Positions 26,010 to 35,379 of a stretch of DNA of 64,000 bases are shown piece by piece. How positions within the stretch are numbered: position 1 is the first letter of the stretch; every line of letters begins with the position of its first letter. Made by a program: the position numbers and the translations under genes. The notes under the pieces are model-generated. The model made no database searches. It had not been told where the DNA came from and was given only the letters and a program-made list of their open reading frames with translations. The stretch covers positions 124,001 to 188,000 of the forward strand of contig NZ_JACWMW010000002.1 in assembly GCF_014773275.1 (NCBI RefSeq), in the 5' to 3' direction. This DNA comes from Mucilaginibacter rigui (lineage in GTDB: Bacteria > Bacteroidota > Bacteroidia > Sphingobacteriales > Sphingobacteriaceae).

Positions 26010-26073
26010 TCGTGTTTACAGAAATAAGTAGTTTAGTTTGGCTCCACCGCAGCCTCCTGATAATAGATAGCTA

Positions 26074-27414
26074 TTAATGCAGATCTACAGCGTCCTCTTC
26101 ATTAATCAGCAGCTCCAGCTTTACCGATTCAATGTTCTGATCAGATTTTTTTAGTACCGTGATATTGTAGCCGTTACTTTCCTTTTGTTCGCCCACGTCT
26201 GGTATCTTACCAAAAATATGGCCCAACCATCCTGATACGGTATCAAAGTCGCCGTCTTCAGGCAAGTCATGCGGCAGGTGCTCGTTCACGTCGTATATCG
26301 GCGCAAGGGCATTCACCACAAATTCGCGGTCGTTTAGTTTTTCAACAATTGGCTTTTCCTCATCAAATTCGTCCTGTATCTCGCCAACCAATTCTTCCAC
26401 AATATCCTCCAGCGTAACCATACCCGCTGTACCGCCAAACTCGTCAGATACAATGGCTATCTGGATGCGCTTTTGCTGCAACTCGGCCATCAAATCGTTT
26501 ATCTTTTTAGTTTCGGGGATAAAATAAGGTTTACGGATTATGTTTTTCAGTATTATTTCCTCGCCACGTGCCAGTAATGGCAAAATATCTTTAGCGTGTA
26601 CTATACCTACAATTTTATCTATCACCTCATCAAACACCGGCATTCGCGAGTACCCTTCAGTTATCAATATTTCTAAAAGCACTTCCTTGCTGGTATCAAG
26701 TTCAATACCCGATATTTTGGTACGTGGCACCATAATGTTCTTTACAACGCGTTCGTTAAAATCAAACACGTTCTGGATCAGTTCGTGCTCGTTCGAGTCG
26801 ATCGCGCCGGTTTCCTTACCCTGCTCTAAAAGGTATTGCAGCTCTTCGGATGAGTGGTGGGTTTCGCCGCCTTCTAAGGTAGTGATGCCGAATAACTTTA
26901 ATATGAAATTAGCAAAGCCATTAAGCAGCCATATAAACGGACGGAACACCACAAAGAAAAACCTAAGCGGTAATGAAACCGCCAGTGTGGTGCGTACCGA
27001 TTTTTGTATAGCTAATGATTTTGGTGCAAGCTCGCCAAATACAATGTGCAGTACCGTTATAGCTACGAACGAAAGTACATGGCTGGCTGTTATAAAGCCC
27101 GGTGTAAGCGTTATACCTACAGCCATAAAAGCGCGTAACACAATATTGGTTACTACGCCCTCGCCCACAACACCTAGCCCCAGTGACGCTATGGTGATAC
27201 CCAGTTGGGTAGCCGCCAAGTAACCATCAAGGTTGTGTAATATACCCCTTGCTACTTTTGCAACCCCGCTGCCTGATTTAGCTTTTATTTCAATTTGTGA
27301 TCCTCTAACTCTTACCATGGCAAATTCTGCTGCCACAAAAAAGCCATTTAACAATACCAGGAAAATGGTAAGGAAAATATAAAAGGCACTAATTTCGTAA
27401 TGTTCGGGGTCCAT
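26074..27414 (-). CDS. CNNM/CorC-type membrane protein with CBS domains
   Basis: 446 residues. The N-terminal DUF21 (CNNM) domain of about 200 residues has four hydrophobic segments: FYIFLTIFLVLLNGFFVAAEFAMVRVR, YLAATQLGITIASLGLG, VAITVLHIVFGELAPKSLA and RFFFVVFRPFIWLLNGFANF. Two CBS repeats follow (VPRTKISGIELD, and LMAELQQKRIQIAIVSDEFGGTAGMVTLEDIVEELVGEI), then a CorC/HlyC transporter-associated domain (FVVNALAPIYDVNEHL to the end). Relatives are linked with Mg2+ or Co2+ efflux, and GldE of gliding bacteria is in the same family. It is the last gene of a dedA-ppa-CBS operon. Confidence 0.92.
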   Translation of the reverse strand: MDPEHYEISAFYIFLTIFLVLLNGFFVAAEFAMVRVRGSQIEIKAKSGSGVAKVARGILHNLDGYLAATQLGITIASLGLGVVGEGVVTNIVLRAFMAVGITLTPGFITASHVLSFVAITVLHIVFGELAPKSLAIQKSVRTTLAVSLPLRFFFVVFRPFIWLLNGFANFILKLFGITTLEGGETHHSSEELQYLLEQGKETGAIDSNEHELIQNVFDFNERVVKNIMVPRTKISGIELDTSKEVLLEILITEGYSRMPVFDEVIDKIVGIVHAKDILPLLARGEEIILKNIIRKPYFIPETKKINDLMAELQQKRIQIAIVSDEFGGTAGMVTLEDIVEELVGEIQDEFDEEKPIVEKLNDREFVVNALAPIYDVNEHLPHDLPEDGDFDTVSGWLGHIFGKIPDVGEQKESNGYNITVLKKSDQNIESVKLELLINEEDAVDLH

Positions 27415-27423
27415 TAATTAAAA

Positions 27424-27969
27424 TTATTGGTTATTGGGGAAAGTAGACTTATATAACTCTAAACTTTCTTGGATTACCTTATGGGCATAGCGTACACCCA
27501 GCAAATGCTCGATAGTTACGTTCTTACCTTCAAGTACTTTATAGTCGCTAAAAAAACGTACAATTTCTTTCATTGCGTGTGGGGGCAGTTCGGCAAGGTC
27601 GTTAATGTAATTAACCGACATGTCATTCTTTGCTACCGCTATGATCTTATCATCCTGCTCTCCGTTATCAACCATGTGCATAACGCCCACTACTTTTGCC
27701 TCTATGATAGACATCGGGAAAACATCTATCGAGCAAAGTACCAAAATATCCAGGGGGTCATTATCATCACAATAGGTTTGCGGTATAAAGCCATAATTTG
27801 CCGGGTACATTACCGATGAGAACAATACCCGATCGAGCTTTAAAAGGCCCGATTCTTTATCTATCTCATACTTTGCTTTTGAGCCTTTTGGGATCTCAAT
27901 TATTGCATTTACTATCTCAGGAATGTTATCGCCCGGTGAAACCTGATGCCAGGGATGTTGTGTGCTCAT
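27424..27969 (-). CDS. ppa: Inorganic pyrophosphatase (soluble, family I)
   Basis: 181 residues. It hydrolyses PPi to phosphate in the cytoplasm. The family I signature is [13 protein letters not shown] with Asp69, Asp71 and Asp74 as metal ligands. [38 protein letters not shown] and [15 protein letters not shown] are also typical. The length matches bacterial enzymes. It lies 19 bases after dedA and 9 bases before the CBS membrane protein gene. Confidence 0.97.
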   Translation of the reverse strand: MSTQHPWHQVSPGDNIPEIVNAIIEIPKGSKAKYEIDKESGLLKLDRVLFSSVMYPANYGFIPQTYCDDNDPLDILVLCSIDVFPMSIIEAKVVGVMHMVDNGEQDDKIIAVAKNDMSVNYINDLAELPPHAMKEIVRFFSDYKVLEGKNVTIEHLLGVRYAHKVIQESLELYKSTFPNNQ

Positions 27970-27988
27970 GTATTCTATATTATATTAA

Positions 27989-28627
27989 TTACTGTTCTTT
28001 TGATTTTGCTATCCGTCTTCTCACAAAAGCAATAATCAGCGGAATTGTTGTAATAATTATCAAACCAAGTACAATGTACTGCAGATAATCTTTTAAATTG
28101 GGGAAGCGCCTGCCTAAAAAATAACCGGCTAAGGTTAGTGTTGTTACCCAGGCCACGCTGCCTACAATATTGTAAACGGTAAACTTTTTAAGGTCAACCC
28201 GTACAATACCTGCAAATATAGGGGCAAATGTCCTAACTATAGGGAAAAATCTTCCTAAAATCAGTGCCATGCCTCCGTATTTCGCATAAAACTCTTCGGC
28301 AACGGTTATATAGCGCTTTTTAAAAAAGAAGGAATCGTTTTTACTGAATAGTACCGGCCCCGTTCGGTACCCAAACCAATAGCCTGTATAATTACCCAAA
28401 ATACCTGCCGCTATCAGCGAAAGTACAAGTGTATAAATAGGTACATGGATTATTCCAGCGGCGCTTAATAAGCCAGCCAGGAACAGCAAATAATCGCCGG
28501 GTAAGAAGAAGCCGAAAAACAAACCGGTTTCGGCAAATACTACAATAAGCAACAGGTAAAACCCACCACTGCTTAAAATAGACTGTGCGTCGGTTAAATT
28601 TTGAAGGTATTCCCAAAAGTTTTCCAT
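27989..28627 (-). CDS. DedA family membrane protein (SNARE-associated/VTT domain)
   Basis: 212 residues with about five hydrophobic segments. Typical DedA features: FAETGLFFGFFLPGDYLLFLAG at residues about 30-51, the amphipathic segment, KYGGMALILGRFFPIVRTFAPIFAGI with the conserved Arg residues, and NIVGSVAWVTTLTLAGYFLG. DedA proteins are thought to flip membrane lipids such as undecaprenyl phosphate or phosphatidylethanolamine and depend on the proton gradient. It is first of the dedA-ppa-CBS unit. Confidence 0.93.
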   Translation of the reverse strand: MENFWEYLQNLTDAQSILSSGGFYLLLIVVFAETGLFFGFFLPGDYLLFLAGLLSAAGIIHVPIYTLVLSLIAAGILGNYTGYWFGYRTGPVLFSKNDSFFFKKRYITVAEEFYAKYGGMALILGRFFPIVRTFAPIFAGIVRVDLKKFTVYNIVGSVAWVTTLTLAGYFLGRRFPNLKDYLQYIVLGLIIITTIPLIIAFVRRRIAKSKEQ

Positions 28628-28799
28628 TAACTATATCCGTAAAACTACAAATATTAAATCAAATTGTAGTTAGTGCACTGTAAACAATAAGGATATACTC
28701 AATATTTAAGTATAACGATGTATCCTTTATAAAATGTATAAATACCTACTATTGAATGTATTATTTATTAACTTTAATTTCACAATTTAAATAAAAGTT

Positions 28800-28997
28800 A
28801 TGTTGAAGCTAAAGAAATTAAACAGAACCGAAATGAAAAGTGTTATGGGTGGTGGTGTACCATGCCCAATCTGCCTGGCAGATGCAGCAAATCGATGCGC
28901 TTTATATAGCAATGAGGGTAACACCATATACGGCTATTGCGCAACAGTTAGTTGTAATGGCCGCGAAGGACAAGTTTGTGTAGCGAATAATTCATAA
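28800..28997 (+). CDS. Double-glycine leader peptide with six-cysteine core (candidate secreted peptide 1)
   Basis: 65 residues. The N-terminus LKKLNRTEMKSVMGGG has the form of Bacteroidota GG-type natural product precursor leaders (KKLNRxEMKxVxGG), with cleavage expected after Gly18. The core of about 47 residues has six cysteines (22, 25, 33, 47, 52, 60) starting with PCPIC. It could be exported by a C39-peptidase ABC transporter and folded with disulfides or modified. No transporter or modifying enzyme is in the window. A hairpin terminator follows at 29032-29077. A sister gene with the same leader is at 42930. Confidence 0.8.
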   Translation: MLKLKKLNRTEMKSVMGGGVPCPICLADAANRCALYSNEGNTIYGYCATVSCNGREGQVCVANNS

Positions 28998-29031
28998 TTA
29001 TCGTAGCTAAAAAATGCTTTATAGCTATTTT

Positions 29032-29077
29032 AAGAGTTTTGCTTAACGCCATACGTAAAGGTTTAAGCAAAACTCTT
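29032..29077. terminator. Bidirectional terminator between peptide gene 1 and nuoN
   Basis: AAGAGTTTTGCTTAA at 29032-29046 pairs with TTAAGCAAAACTCTT at 29063-29077; T runs are present for the plus strand and A runs on the left for the minus strand. It ends both the peptide gene and the nuo operon, whose stop is 6 bases away. Confidence 0.8.
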
Positions 29078-29082
29078 TTTTA

Positions 29083-30462
29083 TTAAATAAGGGTGGATAT
29101 CAATGCAGGGTAAACACCAATAACGACAGTTACGATTGCCGAGAAACCCAAAACAAACTTATAGTAAGCTGGCACTTCAACTTCGGCACGCTCTGCACTG
29201 CGGAAATACATGGCAATAATAATGCGGAAATAATAAAATATACTGATGATGGCGTTTACCACCGCAATTATTACCAGCCACACATTATAGTGTGCCAATG
29301 CCCCACTGAACATGAAGAATTTGCCAATAAAGCCTGCCGTAAGCGGTATACCTGCTAATGATAGCATACTGATAGTTAATACCAATGCCAGGAATGGGTT
29401 GTTCTTCGCCAGTCCGTTAAAGCCTTCAAAATTGTCACTGCCACTTTGCTGCCTTACTAATATTAACCCGCCAAATGCAATAATAGATGCGATTGAGTAA
29501 GCCGTAGCATATACAAATATTGAATTTGCAGAACCCGCGCCTAATGCCACAATAGCAAATAACAAATAGCCTGCGTGTGATATGCTGGAGAAAGCCATCA
29601 TACGCTTAAAGCTTTGCTGGTACAGTGCAGTTATGTTACCGATAAACAATGTAATGATGGTGATAACCAATAATACCGGTGTCCAAAAATCGGCGATTGA
29701 TGAGAAGCAGGCAGAGAATAAACGCAGGAATGCCGCGAAACCTGCTACCTTAACCACTGTTGACATGAACAGGGTAATGAGCGAAGGCGCACCTTCGTAA
29801 ACATCCGGTGTCCAGAAATGGAATGGCGCGGCACCAACCTTAAAGCAAAGGCCAACGATGATCAGCATAATGCCCGTATAAAACAATGGGTCGATATTGC
29901 GGGGATGGGTAACCACCCAGTCGCGGATAACATCCAGATCGAATGAGCCGGATGCACCATAGATCAGCGTGATACCAAACAACAGGAAGCCTGTTGAAAA
30001 AGCACCCATCAAAAAGTATTTTAAAGCCGCCTCATTTGATGCGAAATCGCTTTTACGGATCCCGGCCAGGATATACAAACTAACCGACATGATCTCTATA
30101 CCGATAAACAGCATGGTTAAATTATGGTACGATACCATCACAATAATACCGGCAAGCGAGAACAATATAATAGCGTAATACTCGGCTATATGACTACTTA
30201 TCTTTTCAAAATATCCTTTAGAAAGTAACAGGATAAGTATAGTAGATATAATGCTTATTACAGAAAACGCAACCGAGAAGTTGTTAAACAACATCATGCC
30301 ATGATAAATTGGCAGTGCGTTGGTATTCCATTGCATAACGGCTGCGGCTAAAGCAGCCAGTAAGCCAACAATAGTTACAGGCAATAAAGCTTTTTGGGCT
30401 TTATATAAACCCAGGTACAAAAGCACAATGGGTAAAACAGATATAATTATTAGAGTAATCAT
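29083..30462 (-). CDS. nuoN: NADH-quinone oxidoreductase subunit N
   Basis: 459 residues, about 13-14 membrane helices, a proton-pumping antiporter-like subunit of complex I. Recognisable stretches are YYAIILFSLAGIIVMVSYHNLTMLFIGIEIMSVSLYIL, AALKYFLMGAFSTGFLLFGITLIYG, KVGAAPFHFWTPDVYEGAPSLIT and MMAFSSISHAGYLLFAI, which hold the conserved Glu and Lys residues of the proton path. It is the last of the nuo genes and is separated from nuoM by a four-helix-bundle gene. Confidence 0.96.
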   Translation of the reverse strand: MITLIIISVLPIVLLYLGLYKAQKALLPVTIVGLLAALAAAVMQWNTNALPIYHGMMLFNNFSVAFSVISIISTILILLLSKGYFEKISSHIAEYYAIILFSLAGIIVMVSYHNLTMLFIGIEIMSVSLYILAGIRKSDFASNEAALKYFLMGAFSTGFLLFGITLIYGASGSFDLDVIRDWVVTHPRNIDPLFYTGIMLIIVGLCFKVGAAPFHFWTPDVYEGAPSLITLFMSTVVKVAGFAAFLRLFSACFSSIADFWTPVLLVITIITLFIGNITALYQQSFKRMMAFSSISHAGYLLFAIVALGAGSANSIFVYATAYSIASIIAFGGLILVRQQSGSDNFEGFNGLAKNNPFLALVLTISMLSLAGIPLTAGFIGKFFMFSGALAHYNVWLVIIAVVNAIISIFYYFRIIIAMYFRSAERAEVEVPAYYKFVLGFSAIVTVVIGVYPALISTLI

Positions 30463-30539
30463 TTCATATAAATTCTAAATCCTAATTTCTAAACTCTAAA
30501 ACTTTAAGAACCAAATCCCAAACTTAAGTTGTTCAAAAT

Positions 30540-30914
30540 CTACAGATTATTTGCTTTCATCTTTTCAAGTATGGCTCCAAATATTCTCATTAATTCAGTA
30601 GCCTCCTGTATTTGTGCATCTCTGAATGCTTCTGTTGCTTGTGTAACGTCTATCAGTTTAAGCCATAATATACTTTCCTTGGCTTCCTTCCTGCAAATCT
30701 TAATTCTATGCGAATAATCATTTCTGCTGAAGCTCTCTATAGCTTCTATTAAATTGGCAGCTACTGATCCCGAAGAACGTATTAACTGCTTGTAATATTC
30801 AACATTATGAATATTTTTATCTATGCCTTTCAAAAACTCCTTTGTACTGTTTGCAAACAAGTATGTTCTTTCTTCAAGATCATACCGCTTACTATTTGCT
30901 TTATCAACCTCCAT
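30540..30914 (-). CDS. Four helix bundle protein (23S rRNA intervening-sequence type)
   Basis: 124 residues, all helical, with the family pattern YLFANSTKEFLKGI, YYKQLIRSSGSVAANLIEAIESFSRNDYSHRIKICRKEAKESILWLKL. This group was first seen encoded within 23S rRNA intervening sequences but is often free-standing in Bacteroidota; its function is unknown. It interrupts the nuo operon between nuoM (41-base gap) and nuoN (77-base gap), in the same direction, so it is read through with complex I. It is probably an insertion that is tolerated there. Confidence 0.88.
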   Translation of the reverse strand: MEVDKANSKRYDLEERTYLFANSTKEFLKGIDKNIHNVEYYKQLIRSSGSVAANLIEAIESFSRNDYSHRIKICRKEAKESILWLKLIDVTQATEAFRDAQIQEATELMRIFGAILEKMKANNL

Positions 30915-30955
30915 TTTCTTTTCTTTTTAGGATTTAGAAATTAGAGATTAGAATT

Positions 30956-32422
30956 TTAATAGCCTGCATTTACAAATTTGGCACTCACGGTATTTACCAA
31001 ATTGGTAACTGCCGCTTCAGACAGGTGCAGTATAGGCTGCGGATAAACACCGATGCCGATGATCAGCACGCAAATAATCCCAAGTACCAGTTTCTCTGAA
31101 CCGCTTATATCGGCAAATAGTGCCGTTAGTTCGTTGGTTTCGCCCTGCATTACGTTTTTGTACATACGTAGCATATATACTGCGCCAAATATGATGGTTA
31201 AACCCGCAACTGCGGCAAACCAAATGTTATAATTAAATACACCTTTCAGCAACAGGAACTCGCCTACAAACCCATTGGTTAACGGCAGGGCCACTGTACC
31301 TAAAACGATGATCAGAAATGCGATTGAGAAATTTGGCGCTACTTTGGCAATACCACCCATCTGGCTGATATCGCGGGTATTTAAACGGCGGCTAATAATA
31401 TCCCAGATAAAGAACATACCCACCACATTTATACCGTGGCTCAGCATTTGTATCATAGCACCCTGTACGCCTTGTACCGTCCAGGCAAATATACCGGCAG
31501 CTATAAGGCCTACGTGAGCAATAGATGAATAAGCCACCAGGCGTTTACCATCCTTTTGATTAAAGGCAATAAGAGAAGCGTAAACAACACCAATTACCGA
31601 TAATATCATCACCAGGTTTTGCCATTGCAGGAAACCCGCAGGCGCATTTGGTATAAGCCAGCGGATAACACCATAAATACCCATTTTTAGCATAATACCC
31701 GATAACATCATGGTACCTGCCGATGGGGCTTCGGTATAAGTATCCGGCTGCCAGGTATGAAAAGGGAATAACGGCATCTTAATAGCAAAAGCTATAAAGA
31801 ACGCCCAAAACACCCAGTTTTGTTGTGTTAAGCTTAGGCTAAGGTCATAAAATGAGTGAAGATCGTAGATCTTACCCGGGGTTTGCAGGTATAGGTAAAT
31901 AATACCCACCAGCATAAATAACGAGCCGGCAAACGTGTAAATGAAAAATTTAATATTGATGCGGATGCGGTTTTCGCCGCCCCAAAGCGCACAGATAAAG
32001 TAAATAGGTATCAGCGCAGCTTCCCAACCTACGTAGAAAAGGAAACCATCCAAAGCTGTAAACACGGTTAACAAACCGGCCTGCATAAACAATATCAGCG
32101 CATAAAAGGCTTTCGCATTTTTATACTCGTGTTTGTAAGTGGTTAGTATAATAAGCGGCACAAGCACCGTGGTCAACAATACCATCACCATACTGATGCC
32201 ATCAATACCGGCTTTGAAGTAAATGCCCATTTGTGCTATCCAGGGCACATCAATACCATATTGCACAGATGCATCTGGTAGAAAACCTATAAGGAAATAC
32301 ACAACTATCCCAAGCTCAATAAGCGAGAATAACAGGGCCGCGTGCTTGGCTGCCTCGTTCTTAAACAACAGCACTAAAAGGGCTGCTACTACCGGTAATA
32401 AAAGTAAAATGCTAACCGTCAT
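30956..32422 (-). CDS. nuoM: NADH-quinone oxidoreductase subunit M
   Basis: 488 residues, about 14 membrane helices, antiporter-like pump subunit. Characteristic parts are ILFMQAGLLTVFTALDGFLFYVGWEAALIPIYFICALWGGENRI, IKMPLFPFHTWQPDTYTEAPSAGTMMLSGIMLKMGIYG and RLVAYSSIAHVGLIAAGIFAW. Glu in GWEA and the Lys of the LKMG helix are key residues in the family. It lies 15 bases after nuoL. Confidence 0.97.
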   Translation of the reverse strand: MTVSILLLLPVVAALLVLLFKNEAAKHAALLFSLIELGIVVYFLIGFLPDASVQYGIDVPWIAQMGIYFKAGIDGISMVMVLLTTVLVPLIILTTYKHEYKNAKAFYALILFMQAGLLTVFTALDGFLFYVGWEAALIPIYFICALWGGENRIRINIKFFIYTFAGSLFMLVGIIYLYLQTPGKIYDLHSFYDLSLSLTQQNWVFWAFFIAFAIKMPLFPFHTWQPDTYTEAPSAGTMMLSGIMLKMGIYGVIRWLIPNAPAGFLQWQNLVMILSVIGVVYASLIAFNQKDGKRLVAYSSIAHVGLIAAGIFAWTVQGVQGAMIQMLSHGINVVGMFFIWDIISRRLNTRDISQMGGIAKVAPNFSIAFLIIVLGTVALPLTNGFVGEFLLLKGVFNYNIWFAAVAGLTIIFGAVYMLRMYKNVMQGETNELTALFADISGSEKLVLGIICVLIIGIGVYPQPILHLSEAAVTNLVNTVSAKFVNAGY

Positions 32423-32437
32423 TTTATATGTTAACGC

Positions 32438-34348
32438 TTAAGCGCCTATTTTAATTAAACTGTACACCAAAATGGCAATAATGCCTACCACCATCATAAA
32501 TATGTAGAAACCTACATTACCTGTTTGCAACAGGCGCAAGCCTTTACTTGTATCTAAAGCACCTTTACCAAGGCCGTTCACAAAACCATCAATACCTAAT
32601 TGCTCTACCACTTTGTAGAAGAATACCGATATAGCATCCAGCGGCTTGCGGATCACCTTATCATACAACTCATCAATATAAAATTTATGGTATGACAGGT
32701 TGGCCAAAGCCGGGCGTTCTTCCTGATCAGAAACAGGCACATGGCTATTGCTAACGTATTTACTATAAGCATACCCTAAGGCTAAGAATGCTATCAGTAC
32801 TGATGTACCCATTAATATCCATTCGGTGTTATGGCTAAGCTCATGCTCGCCCAGCAATTTTGTTGATTGCTCAAACACCGGCGCAAGGTAAGCGCCAAGT
32901 TCGTGGTGGCCACCTAATACTGCCGGTACGCCTATCATACCTGCAATGGCCGATAATATAGCCAGGATGATCAAAGGGATGGTCATGTTAGCAGGCGACT
33001 CATGCAGATGGTGTTCCTGCTCATGCGTTCCGCGGAATTTCCCCCAAAAGGTAAGGTACATCATCCGGAACATATAGAAAGATGTTAAACCTGCGGTAAT
33101 AACACCCACTACATAAAATGTTGTGCTATGCGCAAAGGCCGCGGCCAAAATTTCGTCTTTTGAAAAGAAACCCGAGAACGGAGGGATACCCGCAATGGCG
33201 ATGGTACCCACCAGCATGGTGATGAAGGTTACTTTGATCTTGCCTTTCAATCCGCCCATTTTACGCATATTCTGCTCGCCGCCCATAGCGTGTATAACAG
33301 AACCCGCACCCAGGAATAATAACGCTTTAAAGAAGGCATGTGTTAATACATGGAAGAAAGCGCCTGTGTAAGCGCCAACGCCTAAACCTAAAAACATATA
33401 CCCCAACTGCGATACGGTTGAATAGGCCAGTACTTTTTTAATATCTGTTTGGGTAAGCGCTATCAATGCTGCAAACGCCGCGGTAGCTAAACCAACAATG
33501 GCAATTACTTCCATCGTATCCGGCGCAAGCGTAAACAGGATGTTTGAGCGCGCTATCATATAAATACCTGCTGTAACCATCGTTGCCGCGTGGATCAGTG
33601 CCGACACCGGGGTTGGGCCGGCCATCGCATCGGGCAGCCAGGTAAATAATGGCAACTGTGCCGATTTACCAACCGCGCCAACAAATAGCAACAATGTGAT
33701 CAATACTATAGGTGCACCGCCGCCTACTACGCTAACCGCCTTAGGGAAGATATCCGCGAAAGCAACGCTGCCAAATGAATTTACTAAAAGGAAGATGCCC
33801 AGCAAAAAGCCAAGGTCACCAATACGGTTCATCACAAAAGCCTTCTTCGCAGCATCGGCATAACTTGGGTTGCTGTACCAGAAACCGATAAGCAAATATG
33901 AGCATAAGCCCACGCCTTCCCAGCCAATGAACATCACCACATAGTTGCTACCCATTACCAGCAGCAGCATGAAGAAAACGAACAGGTTTAAGTAAGCAAA
34001 GAACTTACCGAAGCCTTTATCATCGTGCATATAGCCAATAGAGTACAGGTGGATAAGGAAACCTACGCCCGTGATGATCAACAGCATAATAGAGCTCAGC
34101 TGATCTATCAAAAATGCGAACGGGATATGGAAATTGCCTACGCTTATCCAATCGAATATGGTTACGTTAACAGGTACGCCCGATTGTTTTATCTGGAAGA
34201 ATGTAGCCACACTTAAACCAAATGCAACCAATACCAGTAAACTGCCGATAGCGCCAATAATACCTTTAGACAGGGTATTACGCCCAAGTCCGTTTATAAC
34301 AAAACCGGCTAAGGGTAGTACAGGAATAAGCCAGATCAAATTGTCCAT
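32438..34348 (-). CDS. nuoL: NADH-quinone oxidoreductase subunit L
   Basis: 636 residues, about 16 membrane helices, the most distal pump subunit with the long lateral helix at the C-terminus. FVFFMLLLVMGSNYVVMFIGWEGVGLCSYLLIGFWY, QLPLFTWLPDAMAGPTPVSALIHAATMVTAGIYMIARSN, VLAYSTVSQLGYMFLGLGVGAYT and HALFHAFFKALLFLGAGSVIHA-like HVLTHAFFKALLFLGAGSVIHA are diagnostic. It lies 131 bases after nuoK; that gap carries a half-copy of a dispersed repeat. Confidence 0.97.
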   Translation of the reverse strand: MDNLIWLIPVLPLAGFVINGLGRNTLSKGIIGAIGSLLVLVAFGLSVATFFQIKQSGVPVNVTIFDWISVGNFHIPFAFLIDQLSSIMLLIITGVGFLIHLYSIGYMHDDKGFGKFFAYLNLFVFFMLLLVMGSNYVVMFIGWEGVGLCSYLLIGFWYSNPSYADAAKKAFVMNRIGDLGFLLGIFLLVNSFGSVAFADIFPKAVSVVGGGAPIVLITLLLFVGAVGKSAQLPLFTWLPDAMAGPTPVSALIHAATMVTAGIYMIARSNILFTLAPDTMEVIAIVGLATAAFAALIALTQTDIKKVLAYSTVSQLGYMFLGLGVGAYTGAFFHVLTHAFFKALLFLGAGSVIHAMGGEQNMRKMGGLKGKIKVTFITMLVGTIAIAGIPPFSGFFSKDEILAAAFAHSTTFYVVGVITAGLTSFYMFRMMYLTFWGKFRGTHEQEHHLHESPANMTIPLIILAILSAIAGMIGVPAVLGGHHELGAYLAPVFEQSTKLLGEHELSHNTEWILMGTSVLIAFLALGYAYSKYVSNSHVPVSDQEERPALANLSYHKFYIDELYDKVIRKPLDAISVFFYKVVEQLGIDGFVNGLGKGALDTSKGLRLLQTGNVGFYIFMMVVGIIAILVYSLIKIGA

Positions 34349-34384
34349 TTATGTTGTTATTTCTTACGTCGTATGCTTATCAGG

Positions 34385-34411
34385 AGATTACTTGGTTCCT
34401 CGCAATGACGC
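34385..34411. repeat. Half-copy of the CTCGCAATGAC repeat between nuoK and nuoL
   Basis: AGATTACTTGGTTCCTCGCAATGACG matches one arm of the palindromic element at 37981-38056. Only one arm is present here. Confidence 0.6.
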
Positions 34412-34479
34412 TTTGTTTTTAGTTCATTATAAATCCGAAATCAAATCCCGTAGCTATCGGGACGAAATTCGAAATCAGC

Positions 34480-34809
34480 TTACCACTTCAACCTGTTCAA
34501 TACGTTAATATCGATTGAATTGGTGTTGCGGTATATCATTACTATAATAGCCAGGCCTACTGCAACTTCTGCGGCGGCCAGTGCCATAATAAAAAACACA
34601 AAAACCTGCCCGGCTGCATCGCCACGGTAAACCGAAAATGCAGTAAGCAACAGGTTAACCGAGTTAAGCATCAGCTCAACCGACATGAATATTACGATAG
34701 CGTTACGGCGTAACAAAACGCCCATTACGCCTATCGAAAATATGATAGCGCTTAATAAAATGTAATGGTTAAGCGGCACCGCTTGAATGGTATGGGTTAA
34801 ACTTTCCAT
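34480..34809 (-). CDS. nuoK: NADH-quinone oxidoreductase subunit K
   Basis: 109 residues, three membrane helices. [40 protein letters not shown] carries the conserved membrane Glu of helix 2, and [24 protein letters not shown] the second conserved Glu of helix 3. These form part of the central proton axis of complex I. Its start overlaps the nuoJ stop by one base, so the two are translationally coupled. Confidence 0.97.
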   Translation of the reverse strand: MESLTHTIQAVPLNHYILLSAIIFSIGVMGVLLRRNAIVIFMSVELMLNSVNLLLTAFSVYRGDAAGQVFVFFIMALAAAEVAVGLAIIVMIYRNTNSIDINVLNRLKW

Positions 34810-35315
34810 CAGATGGTTGCTTTAGTTTCTTTATCTTTTGTAGCCAATAGTACCGCACCAACCATTGCTGATAACAGCAATACCGACGATACCTCAAACG
34901 GCAATAAAAATTCGTTGAATAATACTTTACCCAGGTTTTTTACCAGGCCAAGCTCGGGGTTCTTTAACACTACCGGATCAGACACGCCTAACGATTTCAA
35001 TGACGATACCAGCGCTACCGCCAGTATACCACCACCAAACACCGCGGCTATCTTCACCATAAACGGCTTAACCGGCTCGCTTTCCTTATTCAGGTTTATC
35101 AGCATCAGCGTATATAAAAACAGCACCAGTATAGCACCCATGTAAACAATAAAGTTTACAATGGCCAAAAACTGGGCATTCATTAATATATAGTGAATGG
35201 TGAAAGTAAAGAAGGTAAGTATAAGGTACAGTATGCTATGCACCGGGTTTTTTGCAGAAATAACCAGTATTGAAAAGAATATGGATAAAAACGCGATGAA
35301 GTAAAATGTACTCAT
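34809..35315 (-). CDS. nuoJ: NADH-quinone oxidoreductase subunit J
   Basis: 168 residues, five membrane helices. [61 protein letters not shown] is the conserved core, including the tyrosine/glycine-rich helix 3 that moves during turnover. The final helix is [14 protein letters not shown] gap of 64 bases to nuoI holds a possible internal promoter. Confidence 0.96.
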   Translation of the reverse strand: MSTFYFIAFLSIFFSILVISAKNPVHSILYLILTFFTFTIHYILMNAQFLAIVNFIVYMGAILVLFLYTLMLINLNKESEPVKPFMVKIAAVFGGGILAVALVSSLKSLGVSDPVVLKNPELGLVKNLGKVLFNEFLLPFEVSSVLLLSAMVGAVLLATKDKETKATI

Positions 35316-35360
35316 GTTTATATTTTACAAAATACTTTTGCCCTACTAAAAAGAGTTGGG

Positions 35361-35368
35361 CAAAGGTA
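35361..35368 (-). promoter_or_regulatory. Possible internal promoter for nuoJ-N
   Basis: It reads TACCTTTG on the minus strand, a perfect TAnnTTTG box, 46 bases before the nuoJ ATG. A small inverted repeat, TTTGCCC/GGGCAAA (35337-35364), overlaps it. No good -33 element was found, so this is tentative. Confidence 0.35.
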
Positions 35369-35379
35369 TAAAACTTTGG

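Noticed and set aside
26540..27223. 227-codon open frame on the plus strand
   Set aside because: It lies wholly antisense to the CBS membrane protein gene, is Ser/Thr-rich in the manner of reverse-frame translations, and has no family features.
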